In this document: positions 46,343 to 58,315 of the stretch, piece after piece
How the letters are laid out: each line of letters begins with the position of its first letter
Position numbering within the stretch: position 1 is the first letter of the stretch
From: Heliocybe sulcata
Taxonomy: Eukaryota > Basidiomycota > Agaricomycetes > Gloeophyllales > Gloeophyllaceae
Direction of reading: 5' to 3'
DNA: 64,000 bases
Assembly: GCA_004369045.1 (NCBI GenBank)
Contig: ML213508.1
Coordinates: forward strand, 224,183 to 288,182
Made by a program: the position numbers and the translations under genes
The notes under the pieces: generated by a model
Seen by the model: only the letters and a program-made list of their open reading frames with translations
What the model was told of the DNA's origin: nothing
Databases searched by the model: none

Positions 46343-48649
46343 TCAACGTCGCGGTACAAGAGACACATAGAGCGGTAACTGCGCTCCTTTCTCTTCCTCG
46401 CCTACGACCACGGGTATCGCGACGATATCACCTATCTTCACGATTTCCTTCTTAGGGTCGATATCGAACTCAAAATTCTTGACCAGTTCCAAGAGGAAAC
46501 ACTGCATTTCGGCCATCCTTACAAGACCGTATCAGCATCCGCACGAGGCCAAGGAGTGACGTCCTCGACTTACGCAAACCGCCACCCAACGCATGTTCTT
46601 CCTCCAGTACCAAAATTCATCCTGGTTCGCGAAGCTATCGTCAGTCCGGCAGTACTCTTGGTAAAGCGGTAGATCTCACAGGTGCCCCACCACTCCTAAC
46701 GACAGACCCTGGGCAGGCGTCTCAGATTCTGAAAGCCATCTTTCAGGTTTGAACTCATTAGCATCATCGCCCCAGATATCCTTATCCCTGCAGCAACCGC
46801 GAGATCAGATAGGTCCGACCCCAGTACTAGAAGCGGGATCATACCTATTATAACACGAGTAGGATGTGACGATACGCGTTCCAGCGGGGATTGCAACCTC
46901 ATTCACAGGTACGCCTGAGGCGGACATGACCGGTTTTGATAGAGATACGACAACATCCCTTGCCGCCACCCGGAAGTTCTGGAAGATAGCTGGATGCAAT
47001 CGCATGGATTCCTGAAAGGGAGAGTGCGCCCTTGCATGAGGTGGCTGCTTCCGGAAGGGTTGGTCCATTGGGGAGATACGGAACCGCTCACCTTGAGAAC
47101 AGCCTGGAAATAGGGCAATTTCTCGACCTGGGTAAGAGACAAGGATGCCTCGCCTTGGGAGCGAGCGTCATCCTCCGCTGCAAGGATCTCTTGTCGCATA
47201 CGATGCTGTACATCCTTGTGGCCAGCAAGCACCCATAATGCCCAAGAAAGAGAGGTCGCCGTTGTCTCGTGCCCGGCTAATAACATGACACTATTACCAA
47301 CCGGCGGTTAGCCGACTACGTCTCTCCCGACGACGACCCTAGCCGTACCTCATTTGTGCGTATAGCTCCTCGTCCGACAGGCGGGACTTGCTTTCTTCCG
47401 AAGCATTGGCTTTCACTGTTCCCGGTGGGGGGAGATCCACGTCAGTACATCGTCACCGGACAGATGGACGACAGACCTAAGAGACTCATAATGTCATGTC
47501 TGGATGTTCCTGCTTCTACCTCCTGCGCCTTGACTACGAGCTGCTTCGCCACCTTATAAGCAGTGCGCTTCGCCTCGCGGATACGAGAGAGCCATTGGGC
47601 GGGGAAGTAGCGGAACATGGAAGCCATAATGACCGGTGGCAAGTTGCTTATTATCGCATCAAGCAGGGCTTTGCCGTACGCTTGCGTGCTGGCAGTATCT
47701 ACGCTGCAATGAAAAGCCATGATTATTTCTATGCCATTCCGAGAATAACGAGGTGCTTACGCAAGGTTATTATATGCTTTACCCAGCTCCGTCTGTGCAT
47801 CGTCAATAGCGCCGAAAGTGTAGTTGAAACCAGCTGAGCATTCCAGGGAATTTGCGTTAATGCAGGTATGCCTTTCTGACGGGCAACCTACCTTGTCCAA
47901 CAGCATCTAACGCAGCGCGGCTGAGCCAGTTGTTAACATTGATTTCGATCGACTTCTGGTCTCCTATCATGTTCTGCCATTTTGATACCAACTTGTGATC
48001 TACGTGTCAGCTGGGAGAATTATATCCACGCGACGAATATCGTACTTGTTGCCCAACTTCCTGGAACACAGGAAAGAGTGCCCGGATCTCTGAAGGGCCA
48101 AATGCGGGGAGGATTATTTTCCGTTGCCGCCTGTGCGCTTCCCCTAGATTGCGCTTCAGCCAACGAGTCAGAGGAACATATAAGGAACGGTATACCTTCC
48201 ACTGCAACGATGTTCGGGCCAGATAACTCGTAAAGGAAGACCAAAGACTCTTTGGGCTTGCAGAAGTCATGCGACGATGTATTGAAGATGTGCTGCAAGG
48301 CCTTCGGGTCGGATACCATCAAGCGATCCTCCTGAAAGAAGTGAGGCGTTATTAATAGGAATGATCCTGTCAACTCACTCCGAACGGTCCTTTGTATTTG
48401 ATAACAGAACCATACCGTTGCTTCCATGCATATGGGACTTCGCCCGCCGCGCCTTGAGCAAGCTCAAGTACATTTCCTGGAGGACGCTGAGCGGCAACTG
48501 ACTTGAGGACACTGGGACTGCTCACCTAAAAGCCACGATTGGGAAGGAGGACCCGCAATTGATGCCAGCGGTGTACGTCTGAATATCTTATATAGGATCG
48601 CTGTAATGGGCAAAGCAGCAGCAGCCATGAGGACCGCACTCGAAACCAT
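46343..48649 (-). CDS. Cytochrome P450, paralog A
   Basis: Starts at ATG 48649 with an N-terminal membrane anchor (VLMAAAALPITAILYKIF), then a proline-rich hinge PLASIAGPPSQSW. EAHRRQRKIILPAFGP is the C-helix; VMLLAGHETTATSLSWALWVLA is the I-helix with AGxET; ESMRLHP is ExxR; FKPERWL follows, and NFGTGGRTCVGWRFA carries the heme Cys (near 46590). The C-terminal exon ends at TGA 46343. About 14 exons with 50-bp introns. This is a class II, ER-bound monooxygenase needing a P450 reductase. The I-helix and heme motif fit fungal CYPs for alkane, fatty acid or terpenoid hydroxylation; no closer subfamily can be named. Confidence 0.85.
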
Positions 48650-49224
48650 CTTGAGCGTGGCCAGTCTCTGTGTCGTATACCGTGCCCGTGTCTCATGCTG
48701 TTATATAGTCAGTATAATGCGCAGCGAGGAGCTATCCCTCCGCATCAATCAACCCGGGCAGGGCCGAGCAGGATCAGCGTCTTGTGATAGAGTGCATGTC
48801 ATTGATGTGTTGGTGGCGAGGTTGTGATGACAGTCTAACGCCCTGGAGCGCTCGCAAATAACGTTAACGTTGCAATGGAGGGAAAGCACAGCATGCATGA
48901 TCAGTCAGTTGACTAGGACTACTCGGGAAAACGCGGAAATGGGTGCGCTGCAAATTCCGGCTTCTCGCGGGCCTATGAGAATATTGCAATATTCTTCCTA
49001 GGGTGTGCGCTTCACGAACACGAAAGAAGATCTATCATGGCGTACCTCATTTAACTCCAGACATACTCTTCATGCTAGTTTGGAAGGAAACAACTGGTGA
49101 GCTTACATGAACCTTCCATATGGTGCAGTCAGAAGTTCAGGAGTAAGATAGAGCAACAAGAAATACAAGCTTCGCAGTCTTCGCATAGATACCTGCCCGT
49201 ACCAAATACACACCACAGCCCATT
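48650..49224. other. Intergenic, 575 bp
   Basis: Promoter side of P450 A and 3' flank of the BTB gene. No further feature. Confidence 0.45.
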
Positions 49225-52068
49225 TTATGCATCCGCAATACTCAGCCAAATCCCCAAATTATCCCAAATCTTCTGCCTTTGCGCCCTCCACGCCTTCCGT
49301 CTCATCTCGACACACTCTTCACAGAACCCCTTCCCGCCCTGCCCCCAATTGATTTCGATAAGCGCACTTAGCCCACAGATCGGGTCGTACGCGAAACTCG
49401 AGTTCTCGCTAGACAACTCCCGAGTGACATTGTGCCAGGCCACGATCTTCTCTGCCTCGGTAGGGCACGACCTGGCAGGGGTGAAGGAGCTCGGGCTGGG
49501 CAGCTGTCCTGCGGTGGGGTGGCTTTCCAGGTCTTGAGGACAGACGAACGTGGAGTCGTGGCAGGCGCGATTCCATTCCCCACAGAGGTTCTGGCTCGCC
49601 CTGACCATCTTGAGAACCAACGGCGTCGGCAGCTCCCACACCTCATTTCCTCCCTCATGTTCTTCGTACGACATGCTCGCCGTCGCCGTCCCTTTCCCCT
49701 TACTCTCCACCTCCATCACCTCCCAATCCGGCTGCCCCAACCCACTACTCCTCAGGAGTTCATAAAACACCCTCTTCAACAAGCTGTTCAGACCACACTC
49801 CCTTGCCACCACGACCATCTTTGTAGCCCACTTCGCCTCCCTTCCAGCCTCGTACCTGGCGCTGAAGTCGCTACCACCCCTCCACTGAGCAATGAGACCC
49901 TCCAAACCACCACCCCAGGTCTCCTCAACCTCGGCGAGCGCCCAGTCGCGGTACTTCAGGAACTGAAGGTGCGTGGAAGCGCGGAGGATGGAGATCACGT
50001 CTGAAAAGGGCGGCGGATGCTTGATGTAGGTTCTACAAGTCGAGACTCATGGGTATCCACCGCTACGAAGGGTTCTGTAGTGGTAGCAGACTTACATTCC
50101 ATCCTCCATAGCCGCCAGCACCTTTTCAAAATCCCTCGCAGTAACATGCGGATGGCGGACGCAATACACCGGACAGCTATCGATCGTCTCCCTCTCTCCT
50201 TCTTCCTCCTCTCCCTCCTCCTCCTCATATTCGACCTTCTCATCCCCGTCCTCCTCACCAGCCCGTCGCTGACCAAACAGCTTCGCAAAGTACGGCGACT
50301 CGCTCACCAACCTCGACCGGTGCAGCTTAAACAGCATGCTTTCCACTTGTACAACCACGGTCCCGTCCAGCAGCCAGAAGCTCGGATGCCGGAGGCGCGA
50401 CCGCGCTCGAGATTTGCGGCGCTTAGGCTGCGGCGTGCTGGTCCTCACAGGCGAGCCATCAAGGGAAACAGATGGGGAAGCAGCCCGTTTGCGCTTCTTA
50501 GTCGGAGACCTCGGCCTCGCCTTTATCCTCGGAGGCTCATGTGCGCCATCCGAGTCCACCAGCAGCGAGTCGACGTCAATAGGCTGGCTGATGTCTGCAC
50601 CCGCCCCATCCTTGAAGGACACCCTCCTTCCCTTCCTCGTCTTGCTGTCCTTATCCAAAATGTGATCCTGATCCTCACTCTTAATCACCCTTTTCCCTTT
50701 GTCCTGCCTCGCGGACGAAGCAAGACCGGTCTGCCCAGCAGAACCGAGACGGGAAGACTGGGACTGTGACCCGGGGTGCTTGATCCCCGCCCAAAAGTCC
50801 ACGAGATCAATGTCTGAGGAAGGTTCCCGCAGGGGGTACGAGTCCTTAGGACTGTTCTCACGGTCCCGTCTGAGGCTGGCTTCGGCTGCTCGGAGCTGTG
50901 GGGAAGCCAAGGGCGAGAGGGTGGGCATCTGGGATGGGCGCACTGCAGGCGGTGAAGATGTGACAGATGCGAGAGGGGACGATGAAGAACTCTCAGCTAG
51001 AGCGAGCGCTAGTTCCAAATCATTTGCGGCTGTATGTGCGTGCGGAGGCGGGGTCTTGGGTGCACTGGACAGGCCTGAACTGTCCGCGTCGTTGCTTTGA
51101 TGAGCATCTCCAGAAGCGGGCTTTGGATCTTTTTTCGCCGAATGAGACGTTGCTTGGGCTTGCTCAATGGAAACTGTGGACTGCGCAGACATGTAATTAG
51201 ACGACTCGGTGGCAACAGTCCCTGTGGATGAACTCGGGTCTACAGTGCCCACCGAGCCCGATTGAAGGTCGGAAGAGAGGAATACGTAAGGGCGAGGCGT
51301 TCTCGTTAGTCTCGCCGCGCGTCTAGTCGAAGTAGGGCTCGCTGAACTGGTGGATGGGTTCTGCGATGTCTGGGGTGCTGCCGGAGTACCCGCTCCCGGG
51401 CTAGCAGGGGCCGCCGCGGAAGATACAGGCACAGCATTCGCTGAGGTAGGAGTTGCTGGGGCCTTTGCTTTATCCATTGCTTGCGACGGTGCAGAAGAAC
51501 TCATGTCTGAAGATTTATCCTTTGTCCCCGCCCTGGCCCTTTTCCAAGCTTCAAGAGACGATATTGATCCGGACACCGCGTCTCTAGTGGATTCTAAGAG
51601 CCAAGTGTAATCGGAGACAGACGAGAACGAAGTGCGCATCGAGGAATGTTTCTTTTTAGCAGCTCCTTCCACTTTGACCCTGACCTCTGATGAACGCGGA
51701 GTGGCTTGGGATGCTGATGGACGCGTTGACTTGGAAGAGGTAGCTGACGAAGGCGTTGACTTCGAACCGGTCGCCGATGACGAAGAGCTGGGGAAGATGG
51801 CCATGCTGTGACGGGGCGTCTTCGTTGGTGAGTCGGAGGAGCCCGTGGGTCCTTTCTTCTGGGCTGTACCGGCAGCTTGGCCAGCCTTTGAGGCGGAGGA
51901 TCGTGTAGCAGGCGTTCCAGGCGTACGAGGAGCAGAACTCTCCATGGCGTTCTTGCTTGGACTTTTCTTGAGCGACTGCGACCTACTTTTCTTCCTTGTC
52001 GATTTCGGGGTTCGCAACAGGTCCTCGGCCTCCAACTCCTCGATCATTTCTTCAGCTCCTTTGGCCAT
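49225..52068 (-). CDS. BTB/POZ domain protein with long disordered N-terminal region
   Basis: Exons 50096-52068 and 49225-50032 give 926 residues. The longer frame starts with TTG, so ATG 52068 (MAKGAEEMIEELEAEDLL) is used. The first 550 or so residues are Ser/Thr/Pro/Lys-rich and low in complexity, with many possible phosphosites and a basic KKRKRAASP nuclear-type signal. The BTB core follows: HPSFWLLDGTVVVQVESMLFKLHR and SRLVSESPYFAKLF are the first strand and helices; an acidic insert interrupts the domain; AMEDGITYIKHPPPFSDV continues it. The last 270 residues hold an all-helical extension with Cys pairs. BTB proteins of this kind are very abundant in Agaricomycetes and may act as Cullin-3 adaptors or transcription partners. 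Confidence 0.8.
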
Positions 52069-52334
52069 GCAGTCAATCCTCAAAATATGAGCAGATATAA
52101 CGCGTGTTCGGGGCAAGAGAAAGCTGCTGTCCTAGTCAGAAACACGAGTAGACGCGAGCGTGGCCTAAGCAGAGCGCGATGTGCAACGCGAAAGTGGCAA
52201 AACGCCCACGGTATTGTGGCTGTGCAAACCCACGCGTTCTGCACGTGGCTGAGATGGCCAATACCAACACCGCTTCAACGAGCAAGACACCATCGACGAC
52301 GACTTAGACGGCCCCGCCACTTTAATCTATCCAA
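52069..52334. promoter_or_regulatory. Divergent promoter between BTB gene and ribosomal P1
   Basis: 266 bp between two oppositely directed starts, so it must hold both promoters. A pyrimidine-rich stretch precedes the P1 ATG. No further element can be named. Confidence 0.45.
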
Positions 52335-52930
52335 ATGGTGAGTCGTGTTGCTCTTGGTGGGCTGCTGGGGTACTGTTGGATGAAGGTGGAAGGAGAAATT
52401 CTGCGGTCCTGGGGATGGATTCGAAGGCTGCAATGAGGATGTATCGCTGGGCTAGGATATGACTGACATCGTACCCGATAGGCCACCTCAGAACTCGCCG
52501 CTACCTATGCCGCTCTCATCCTCGCCGATGAGGGCATCGAGATCACCGTACGTCGCTTTACACACCGTCACATTTCTGGCGAATTCCGTCTAAGTCTTTC
52601 GCAGTCTGACAAAATCCTCGCATTAACGAGCGCAGCTGAGGTCGAGCTCGAGCCCATCTGGGCAACCCTCCTTGCCAGAGCGCTCGAGGGCAAGAACGTG
52701 AAGGACCTGTTATCAAACGTCGGCGCGGGCGGTGCCGGCCCTGCGGTAGGCGCTGCACCCGCCGCGGGTGGTGCTGCTGCTGCTGGTGCCGCTGCTGAGG
52801 AGAAGGAGGAAGAGAAGAAGGAGGAGGAGAAGGAAGAGTCGGACGACGATATGGTGCGTGAAGTTTGCGATTCCGTGTTGAGGCTTGTCATGCTGAACGC
52901 GTCTTGCAGGGCTTCGGTCTGTTCGACTAG
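52335..52930 (+). CDS. RPP1: 60S acidic ribosomal protein P1
   Basis: Four exons (52335-52337, 52482-52547, 52605-52853, 52910-52930) give 112 residues. The ATG stands alone before a 144-bp intron. Exon 2 has [22 protein letters not shown]; exon 3 has [30 protein letters not shown], then the Ala/Gly/Pro hinge and a Glu/Lys acidic stretch. The last exon adds GFGLFD, the conserved tail that binds elongation factors and ribotoxins. With P0 and P2 it forms the lateral stalk of the large subunit. A housekeeping gene under strong constraint. Confidence 0.93.
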
Positions 52931-53812
52931 GCAGCTGTGGTGTGGTTTGGATTGTCCGTATCGTTCTTTCGTCCCTGGTCTCCCATTGTTTGCTCTCCGC
53001 ACTCGCATTGTATCCATTGCAAGACGCTCTTCCTCCGCCCTCAAAACTTCCCCTCCCATACAGCCATATGTCATCTATGCAAATGCAGTATGCCACAATT
53101 TGATGCTCCGCGAGGAGTGTTATAGGAGATTCTCGGTGGTGTCGTTAGCTACACTTTGCACGATTGTCATTGACGATAAATTGACAAAGGTGCGGCGCTG
53201 CGCTCGTATTTCTTCAAGCTTGTGGGCCATTGGTATTCTGAGTGGGACAGATCCATATATTGTCGACGATAGATTTCATGCTCCAGTTGAAACGGAAGGT
53301 ATAGCGATGACTGCTCCCTGAAGCCTCTGCAACGAGAGGAGGTGTCGTATCTTGAATAGCGATCGCTTCTCCTCCGAGTGCGTTGTCGCATGAATGGTCA
53401 TGCTGTCCTCGTGCAATATGTCGCTTGCATGTCAGTACATTTGGAGAAATCTCACCTCTACTTCCAGATCTCTTTAGCCACATAGTACAGCCTTTCCCCG
53501 CATTCCCCAGGCGTCCGACACCTTCGCACCACAGAAGCTTGGGCCCTGATCTCGTGCCACTCCTTCGCGGACACGAGAACAACTCGCGATGCAATACCAG
53601 TGCGACTCGGGCTCAAGGGACGCGGTAGGGAATGCATTTCTTCCAAACGATCTATCTACTCCGTGCAGGGACGACATCGAAGAGGTCACGCTCGGGTTTG
53701 TTATAAATGCGATGACTTCTATCCAGGTGACCAGCTGATCGTGTCCCAGGACTATATTTACCTCAGCTCAGGCTTGCAGTTCATTCAAACATTCATCCTC
53801 GACTCTTGAAAT
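52931..53812. other. Intergenic, 0.9 kb
   Basis: 3' flank of P1 and promoter of P450 B. A minus frame at 53458-53634 encodes MHSLPRPLSPSRTGIASRVV with a Lys-rich end. It could be part of a small unknown gene, but neither start nor splicing can be supported. Confidence 0.4.
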
Positions 53813-56104
53813 ATGCCCGTGCTGCCTGAGATGACGCCGGTAGAGCTTAGCGCGTTCGCTATATGCGTCGCCTTAATCTGCATCGGGCTCTACACGAAAG
53901 CCAACAACAACCGACAGTCTAGCGGGCATGGGCTGCTCCCCCCAGGCCCGCCCGGGCACTGGTTCTACGGGAATACAATGCCTAAACCTCAGTATGTTCC
54001 CGATTACCTTTCGCATATGTGCGAGACACAGCATGCTAAGACATGATTACGTTCAGCGCCCATCGCAAATTTGAGGAATGGACGAAAGAATACGGGCCCG
54101 TCTTCACGCTGAGACAAGGACGCAAGCTTCTGATTGTCGTCGGGCGGTATCAGGTGCGCGTATAGTAGACCTTTGAAGGAGAGGCGTGCTGAATCCTCTA
54201 TAGGCCGCGGTAGACATCCTGGAGAAGGAAGGGGCCAATACAGCTGATCGGCCGCGATCCATATCCTCTGGGGAGACGCTCTCCGGCGGGATGAGGACTC
54301 TTCTAGTTGGTGCGGGAGACAGACTCAAGAAACTGAGAAGGTCAGTGTACTCAGGTCTGTAAAGACTGGGGAGTTCTGAGAATAGACATTTGGGGATGTG
54401 CAGGGCGCTCCATTCTCAGCTGCAACCGAAGGTTGTGGAGACGTACGAACCTATTCAGATGGCGAACGCGAAAAACGTGATTCTGGATATCCTCGAGAAC
54501 CCGTCGGCTCACCAGGCACACGCGAAGAGGTATTTGTCGTCCTCTCTTGCACCCTTCCTCCTGCTGACAGCAAGCTAGATACGCGGCATCGGTGATCATG
54601 TCCCTGACGTACGGTAAAGCCACCCCCACGTCGTACTCTGATCCAGTTGTTCAGGACGTCAATAAGTGCTTGACGAGACTGGGCGTGACGTTACAGCCGG
54701 GGAAATGGATGGTGGATGCCTTCCCAATCTTGAGGTACGCGACTTAGAGTCAGGTACGCGGACAAAGCTCAACCTGCTCGTTATCGTCCCTGTAGATACA
54801 TTCCTGGCTACCTCAGCACTCTGCGAGACTGGCACAAAGAAGAGCTCGCGCTGTTCAGAAGCCAGCTCGACGGTGTCCGAAAACAGATGGTACGTGCCAA
54901 ACCACCTACGGCAGTACGATATCCTGACTTCTATCTTACACACGTTAATGTAGGAATCCGGTCAAGCCCGACCCTCCTTCGCCAAATACCTCCTCGAGCG
55001 GCAGGCCGAGTATGAGCTGACGGACGACGAGCTGGCGTACCTCGCCGGGTCAATGTTCGGAGCGGGCTCCGATACTGTGAGTTTTGCGTTAAAATCTGAA
55101 TACCTCCGGTCCGTAGACTGAATATGATTCCTTGGCGATGATAGAGCGCTTCCGCGATCAGCATCGCCATCATGGCTGCCGCCACGCACCCTGAGACGCA
55201 GGCGAAGGTGCAGGAGGAGCTGGATACTGTTGTAGGTCGTGATCGCTGTAAGTCTCCCCTTGACCAGCTTCCGATTGAGCAGGGCTCTGATATGCATGAT
55301 GGGCAGTGCCGAATTTTGGGGACATGGACATGTTACCGCAGACTATGGCCTTCGTCCTGGAAGCATTCAGGTGGAGGCCTGTTAGTGCTGGGGGTGAGTA
55401 GTATCAACATCGCTAATTCAACCAGCGCTGAAGGAGGACTGGCGAATAGGTTTCATGCATAAGGCGACGAAGGATATATTCTGGGTATGAATGCCGAACT
55501 CTTTGGTCTCCTAACCCGGATCTTACACACCGAATAGAAGGAGTATTGTATCCCGAAAGGCGCTACGATTGTCGGGAACCATTGGTACGCACAGACTCTT
55601 CTACCACTTGGTTTTCCGCTTATCCGTCTGTACCGCGACTCCAGGTCCGTTGCGCGAGATCCAGAGGTCTACCCAAATCCCGAATCCTTCAATCCTCAGC
55701 GATGGATGCGCGACGATGGCCGAGTGAAAGATGACGCGAAGTATTACCATGTCTTTGGCTTCGGCCGGCGGTAAGATGCTCCTACGCACTGTCTCTCATC
55801 TGTGTCTAACTAGTGCTTTCTCGAATTTCACAGGGTTTGCCCTGGGCAGCACGTCGCTGTTCGGTGAGCCTGCTTTCCCTACACGGATATACAGCGTAGC
55901 CGGAGCACTCATGTCCACTGTAGATCTGTCTTTATCAATACCGCTCTGATTCACTGGGCGTACAACATCCTTGAGGAGCCAGCCAAGAAGATAGACACGC
56001 TCGCCTTTACGGACACGGCAAATACGCATCCGTTGCCTTTCCATGCCAAGTTCGTACCGAGAGTGGAGAGGCTGAGGGAGCTGGTTGAGGAACATATCGA
56101 GTGA
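53813..56104 (+). CDS. Cytochrome P450, paralog B (CYP-E group, O-methylsterigmatocystin-oxidoreductase-like)
   Basis: Start ATG 53813, stop TGA 56104, about ten exons. An N-terminal anchor of about 20 residues precedes the LLPPGPPGHWF hinge. FEEWTKEYGPVFTLRQG and GANTADRPRS mark the B-helix side. I-helix: YLAGSMFGAGSDTSAS with AGxDT. ExxR lies in FVLEAFRWRP. The PERF-type segment is PESFNPQRWM. The heme loop reads VFGFGRRVCPGQHVA, split by an intron after FGRR (near 55770). The C-terminus ends VERLRELVEEHIE. Agaricomycetes carry dozens of such genes, many near secondary-metabolite genes. Here no terpene or polyketide synthase is close, so no pathway can be named. Confidence 0.87.
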
Positions 56105-56469
56105 ATGTTTACGTTGGCCAAATAACTAGGGGAGGTACGATGTAAGTCCACTTCTTGCTGTCTGTGCCCTAGCAGGACAGTAATAGCTACTGGCTAGTTT
56201 TCCTTTAAGAGCTCGCAAGCTTGACATATGGACACCTGAGATGCAGGGTGGACAGTGTTGATACTTACCAGACATAATCCTTGGACCGTACGTTGAGGAG
56301 TTTCCAACGGGCAGAGTAAAGGAGTCCTCAGATACAAGAGACGGTGATATGTGTTTGTTGTATAGCCTATGGATGTCCTTAATGTCCGTGGTCAAGTGCC
56401 CTCTATCATCTCTACATATCAGCGAGTTTTGCAATTCCTGCACCACGAGCAAACAGGCGGCAGACAGCG
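56105..56469. other. Intergenic, 365 bp between convergent genes
   Basis: 3' flanks of P450 B and the single-pass membrane protein. No further feature. Confidence 0.45.
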
Positions 56470-57612
56470 TCACTCCTTCCGTTTGCGCCGAGGTTCCTTC
56501 TTGGGACGGCTGGCCTGAACGGACCTGGCATATTCCTCGAAAAGCCCATCCCATGGTGCCACGCTCCCGAACTCCGCAACATTCGTCCCGTTTTCAAGGG
56601 CTATCACATTCGAATCTTGGCTCGTAGGGCGAGCGGGGATGCCGAAGCTGGACGTACTATCAGCCGTACGGACTGAACGCTGGAAATCTTCCCGGCGCAA
56701 GGGTCGCAGGACATTCATGTTCGGCTTGCTGGCGTGTGTTTTATCATTGTCGTCTTCACCGAGTAGCGAGACTGGGTTGATGACGTAGGGAGTCACAGTG
56801 TGCGCAGGTTTGCTGGGTCGGAAAGGGAGCCATGTGCGCGGGGATGCCAAACTGCTGCCCTTAATAGATACATCTCTCGTTGTAAGATCTTCTTCCACTG
56901 ACGACGCGTTTGTCCCTAAAATTGACTTGTTAGCTAGGCTGAAGTGAAACCAGAGAAGCCGGCATGAAAACATACAAGGTAAGCTAGAGGTCATCCCGCA
57001 TCGTTCCTCCAACGCACGGAACTTGCGCATGACGAAGAATGCAAGCACCGCGATCGTGCAAAGGAGACTAATCGCGGCTGCAGCAATCCCAGCCTTCACT
57101 GTTACCAGGGACGTACTGGCCTCGAGATCGACTGACGGGGACGGTGTGCTAGACGGAGACACTTCTGTCGCATTATACAGAACGTAGTCCACGAATGGTT
57201 CCGATTGGTTGTTATTGAACATCGTAAGATTGTGTTGCCCGTATGGAAGGAGCGGTGAAGCAAAGTACGTCTGATTCCAGTTGAAACGATCGGCTTGTGT
57301 GACGTTGAACTGGCTCGTCCACCCGGGTTCTTTGCCACTATCCAGCAAGAACGATACATTAATGCCGCTGGGCCCGATTGCTCCGTAGACGCTGACCCAA
57401 TTGCCTTGAAACGGAACGCGAGCTGTGAACACCTCATAACAGGATCTGGATGACCCAGGGAGCTCACCAATGAAGGAAAATGCCATCGTACTAGTGTAGG
57501 AAGTGGTATAATGGCTCGTACCCATGTAGGTGTTGTTAGGGTCGCCACCGAGCGTCCAGTTTCCAAAGTAGTGAAGCTGCGGGGACGTGTCGTCTAACTG
57601 AACTTGGCCCAT
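56470..57612 (-). CDS. Single-pass membrane protein with extracellular sandwich domain
   Basis: From ATG 57612 an uninterrupted exon encodes about 205 residues. The N-terminus VQLDDTSPQLHYFGNW opens the sugar-binding-like beta-sandwich domain of an expanded Agaricomycete family, and the domain has about eight N-glycosylation sites (NWT, NNT, NVS, NQT, NLT, NAT). A Ser/Pro stalk precedes the TM segment VKAGIAAAAISLLCTIAVLA and a basic RKFRALEER border. After an intron near 56910-56970 a cytoplasmic tail of about 160 residues ends RPKKEPRRKRKE. No signal peptide is seen before the first Met; an upstream exon could carry one. A cell-wall or surface sensor is likely. Confidence 0.65.
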   Translation of the reverse strand: MGQVQLDDTSPQLHYFGNWTLGGDPNNTYMGTSHYTTSYTSTMAFSFIGELPGSSRSCYEVFTARVPFQGNWVSVYGAIGPSGINVSFLLDSGKEPGWTSQFNVTQADRFNWNQTYFASPLLPYGQHNLTMFNNNQSEPFVDYVLYNATEVSPSSTPSPSVDLEASTSLVTVKAGIAAAAISLLCTIAVLAFFVMRKFRALEERCGMTSSLPCMFSCRLLWFHFSLANKSILGTNASSVEEDLTTRDVSIKGSSLASPRTWLPFRPSKPAHTVTPYVINPVSLLGEDDNDKTHASKPNMNVLRPLRREDFQRSVRTADSTSSFGIPARPTSQDSNVIALENGTNVAEFGSVAPWDGLFEEYARSVQASRPKKEPRRKRKE

Positions 57613-58315
57613 AGTAGTCGAGGCAGGAGAACGGGGAGGCTAGGCCTACTGAGGAAAGAAGCATTCGCAGTTAGTGGCCTACGTGCTGCATAAGTACGTC
57701 TGCCCATGGTGCAACTGTTGGCACACTGATGCGCCAAATACAAGCAGCAACAGAGTACCTGTATGTATCCATGCACGAGGTAGTTAGAACACACAGCGAC
57801 ATTCAGAAGAATAGATATCGCACTTCGCGTGATGCGAACTTAGACATCAGACAGCAGGAGCAAGCAACAGCTTGGTGGCACGTACATTTGGCACAGCACT
57901 GTTCAGTTGGTGTCTCATTTCGGGAAGCTGTGCGGACAAGATTTGAGCTGATGCCGCGCAGTTAAAGCAATTGCGGTGCATACACGGTTCAACTCCTTGG
58001 TATGGTCGGAACCCGAGACTCATCGCAACAGAGAATGATTGCGGTCCAAAGCACCTCGGTGCGGCGAGTTGAAGGATTGCCTGCTCTTCAAGCTTCATGG
58101 GCGAAGTCGAGAGCGCCTGAACGCCTAGATGACAATGCTCACCGATAAACCCTCCTCCCGGGCTCCACGTGCGTTCCGTCATCATACGAGCAACGGACGA
58201 TGCACCAGGGAAGACGAGTAAATTCATACAAGATGCCACAACTTCCTGGCAGCCCGATCTGATTGAACGTTTACATACAATAATACGGACAACTGAAATC
58301 GCTGAATCAGGTAGG
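57613..58315. other. Intergenic, 0.7 kb
   Basis: Upstream of the membrane protein and 3' of the WW gene. A minus frame at 57847-58344 overlaps the WW stop, has no family features and probably does not code. Confidence 0.45.

Noticed and set aside
50017-50769. 250-codon frame on the plus strand
   Set aside because: Opposite to the BTB gene exon; composition follows the low-complexity antisense of that gene.
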